Part shown: positions 62,386 to 64,000 of the stretch, in pieces | How the letters are laid out: every line of letters starts with the position of its first letter | Position numbering within the stretch: position 1 is the stretch's first letter | Assembly (NCBI GenBank): GCA_009746045.1 | Contig: RPFO01001383.1 | Span: 115,098 to 179,097 of the forward strand | DNA length: 64,000 bases | Reading direction: 5' to 3' | Source: Mesostigma viride | Taxonomy: Eukaryota > Streptophyta > Mesostigmatophyceae > Mesostigmatales > Mesostigmataceae | The notes under the pieces: generated by a model | What the model saw: only the letters and a program-made list of their open reading frames with translations | Told to the model about the DNA's origin: nothing | Databases searched by the model: none | Program-made: the position numbers and the translations under genes

Positions 62386-64000
62386 ACCACCACCATCCAT
62401 GCATGCCAGCACCCCACCACCATCATCCATGCGTGCCAGCCACCCACCACCACCATCCATGCGTGCCAGCACCCACCACCACCATCCATGCATGCCAGCA
62501 CCCACCACCATCATCCATGCATGCCAGCACCCCACCACCACCATCCATGCGTGCCAGCCACCCACCACCACCATCCATGCGTGCCAGCCACCCACCACCA
62601 CCATCCATGCATGCCAGCACCCCACCACCACCATCCATGCGTGCCAGCACCCACCACCACCATCCATGCATGCCAGCCACCCCACCACCACCATCCATGC
62701 GTGCCAGCCACCCACCACCACCATCCATGCATGCCAGCACCCCACCACCACCATCCATGCGTGCCAGCCACCCACCACCACCATCCATGCATGCCAGCAC
62801 CCACCACCACCATCCATGCATGCCAGCACCCACCACCACCATCCATGCGTGCCAGCACCCACCACCACCATCCATGCATGCCAGCACCCACCACCACCAT
62901 CCATGCGTGCCAGCACCCACCACCACCATCCATGCGTGCCAGCACCCCACCACACATCCATGCGTGCCAGCACCCACCACCACCATCCATGCGTGCCAGC
63001 ACCCACCACCACCATCCATGCATGCCAGCACCCACCACCACCATCCATGCGTGCCAGCCACCCACCACCACCATCCATGCGTGCCAGCCACCCACCACCA
63101 CCACATCCATGCGTGCCAGCACCCACCACCACCATCCATGCGTGCCAGCCACCCACCACCACCATCCATGCTGCCAGCCACCCACCACCACCATCCATGC
63201 GTGCCAGCACCCACCACCACCATCCATGCGTGCCAGCCACCCACCACCACCATCCATGCATGCCAGCACCCACCACCACCATCCATGTGCCAGCACCCCA
63301 CCACCACCATCCATGCATGCCAGCACCCCACCACCACCATCCATGCGTGCCAGCACCCACCACCACCATCCATGCATGCCAGCCACCCACCACCACCATC
63401 CATGCGTGCCAGCACCCACCACCACCATCCATGCGTGCCAGCACCCACCACCACCATCCATGCATGCCAGCCACCCACCACCACCATCCATGCTGCCAGC
63501 ACCCACCACCACCATCCATGCGTGCCAGCACCCACCACCACCATCCATGCATGCCAGCACCCACCACCACCATCCATGCATGCCAGCACCCACCACCACC
63601 ATCCATGCGTGCCAGCCCCACCACCACCATCCATGCATGCCAGCACCCACCACCATCATCCATGCATGCCAGCACCCCACCACCACCATCCATGCATGCC
63701 AGCACCCCACCACCACCATCCATGCATGCCAGCCACCCACCACCACCATCCATGCATGCCAGCACCCCACCACCACCATCCATGCATGCCAGCACCCCAC
63801 CACCACCATCCATGCATGCCAGCACCCACCACCACCATCCATGCATGCCAGCCACCCACCACCACCATCCATGCATGCCAGCACCCCACCACCACCATCC
63901 ATGCGTGCCACCACCCACCACCACCATCCATGTGCCAGCCACCCACCACCACCATCCATGCATGCCAGCACCCCACCACCATCATCCATGCATGCCAGCA
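62383..64000. repeat. 29-bp minisatellite, over 50 units, to the window edge
   Basis: Unit ccaccaccaccatccatgc then atgccagcac or gtgccagcac. Length varies between 26 and 30 by loss of cca, c or gc steps. The frames reading MHGWWWW on the minus strand are artefacts of the array. The array continues past 64000. Confidence 0.97.

Noticed and set aside
62368-63989. Open reading frames of 400-530 codons rich in Trp, Met and Gly
   Set aside because: All come from the 29-bp array in several overlapping frames at once; no start context or conserved domain.

Overview
The window looks like nuclear DNA of a eukaryotic microalga, most likely a green alga of moderate GC content. The evidence is GT-AG introns of about 130 to 2,400 bp, a proline-rich extracellular protein with a cadherin-like domain and one membrane helix, gypsy, copia and LINE retroelements, several DNA transposons with 8-bp target duplications, and many minisatellites. 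There are no bacterial-style operons. The species cannot be named from sequence alone. Most of the window is nested mobile DNA; only one substantially complete host-type gene (42.4-48.4 kb) is visible.

Layout. 1-18.65 kb: four related copies (A on +, B, C, D on -) of an LTR retroelement. Copy C has about 905-bp LTRs, two small ORFs and a 604-residue Gag with a CCHC knuckle, but no pol. ORF1 of the family carries a fold like the RNase H1 N-terminal/viroplasmin domain. A and B face each other across a nearly perfect 881-bp-arm palindrome with a 33-nt loop. A hAT-like element (9699-11531) sits in the LTR shared by B and C. 18.7-26.0 kb: a small TIR-like unit, a 29-bp minisatellite, a broken gypsy integrase with a C-terminal PHD finger, and on the other strand a gypsy gag-protease fragment fused to a C5-DNA-methyltransferase motif. 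26.07-28.66 kb: a transposon with 752-bp inverted repeats and a BED finger. 29.36-30.55 kb: a foldback element.

30.6-41.6 kb: a copia-type pol (integrase end, RT, RNase H), followed by a BAH-like gene and exons of an unrecognised gene. The block from about 32.4 to 36.6 kb is present again in inverted orientation (about 36.7-41.55 kb), making a roughly 9-kb imperfect palindrome. 42.4-48.4 kb: the host membrane-protein gene, with a 51-bp minisatellite and a pentanucleotide array in its introns. 48.6-51.2 kb: a short dispersed repeat and a hAT-like element with an exact 8-bp duplication. 51.9-55.4 kb: L1-type LINE fragments. 56.8-60.3 kb: a three-exon gene for a D-D-E/D transposase-like protein of about 1,036 residues, then AT-rich DNA, a tRNA-like remnant, and two minisatellites running to the window edge.

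How it fits together. The retroelement genes supply Gag, protease, integrase and RT modules, but nearly every copy is broken by stops, frameshifts, deletions or insertions. The novelty candidates are accessory modules on these elements: a hybrid-binding-like domain on pol-less gag elements, a methyltransferase motif after a gypsy protease, and a PHD finger after a gypsy integrase. The three large palindromes are the second theme.
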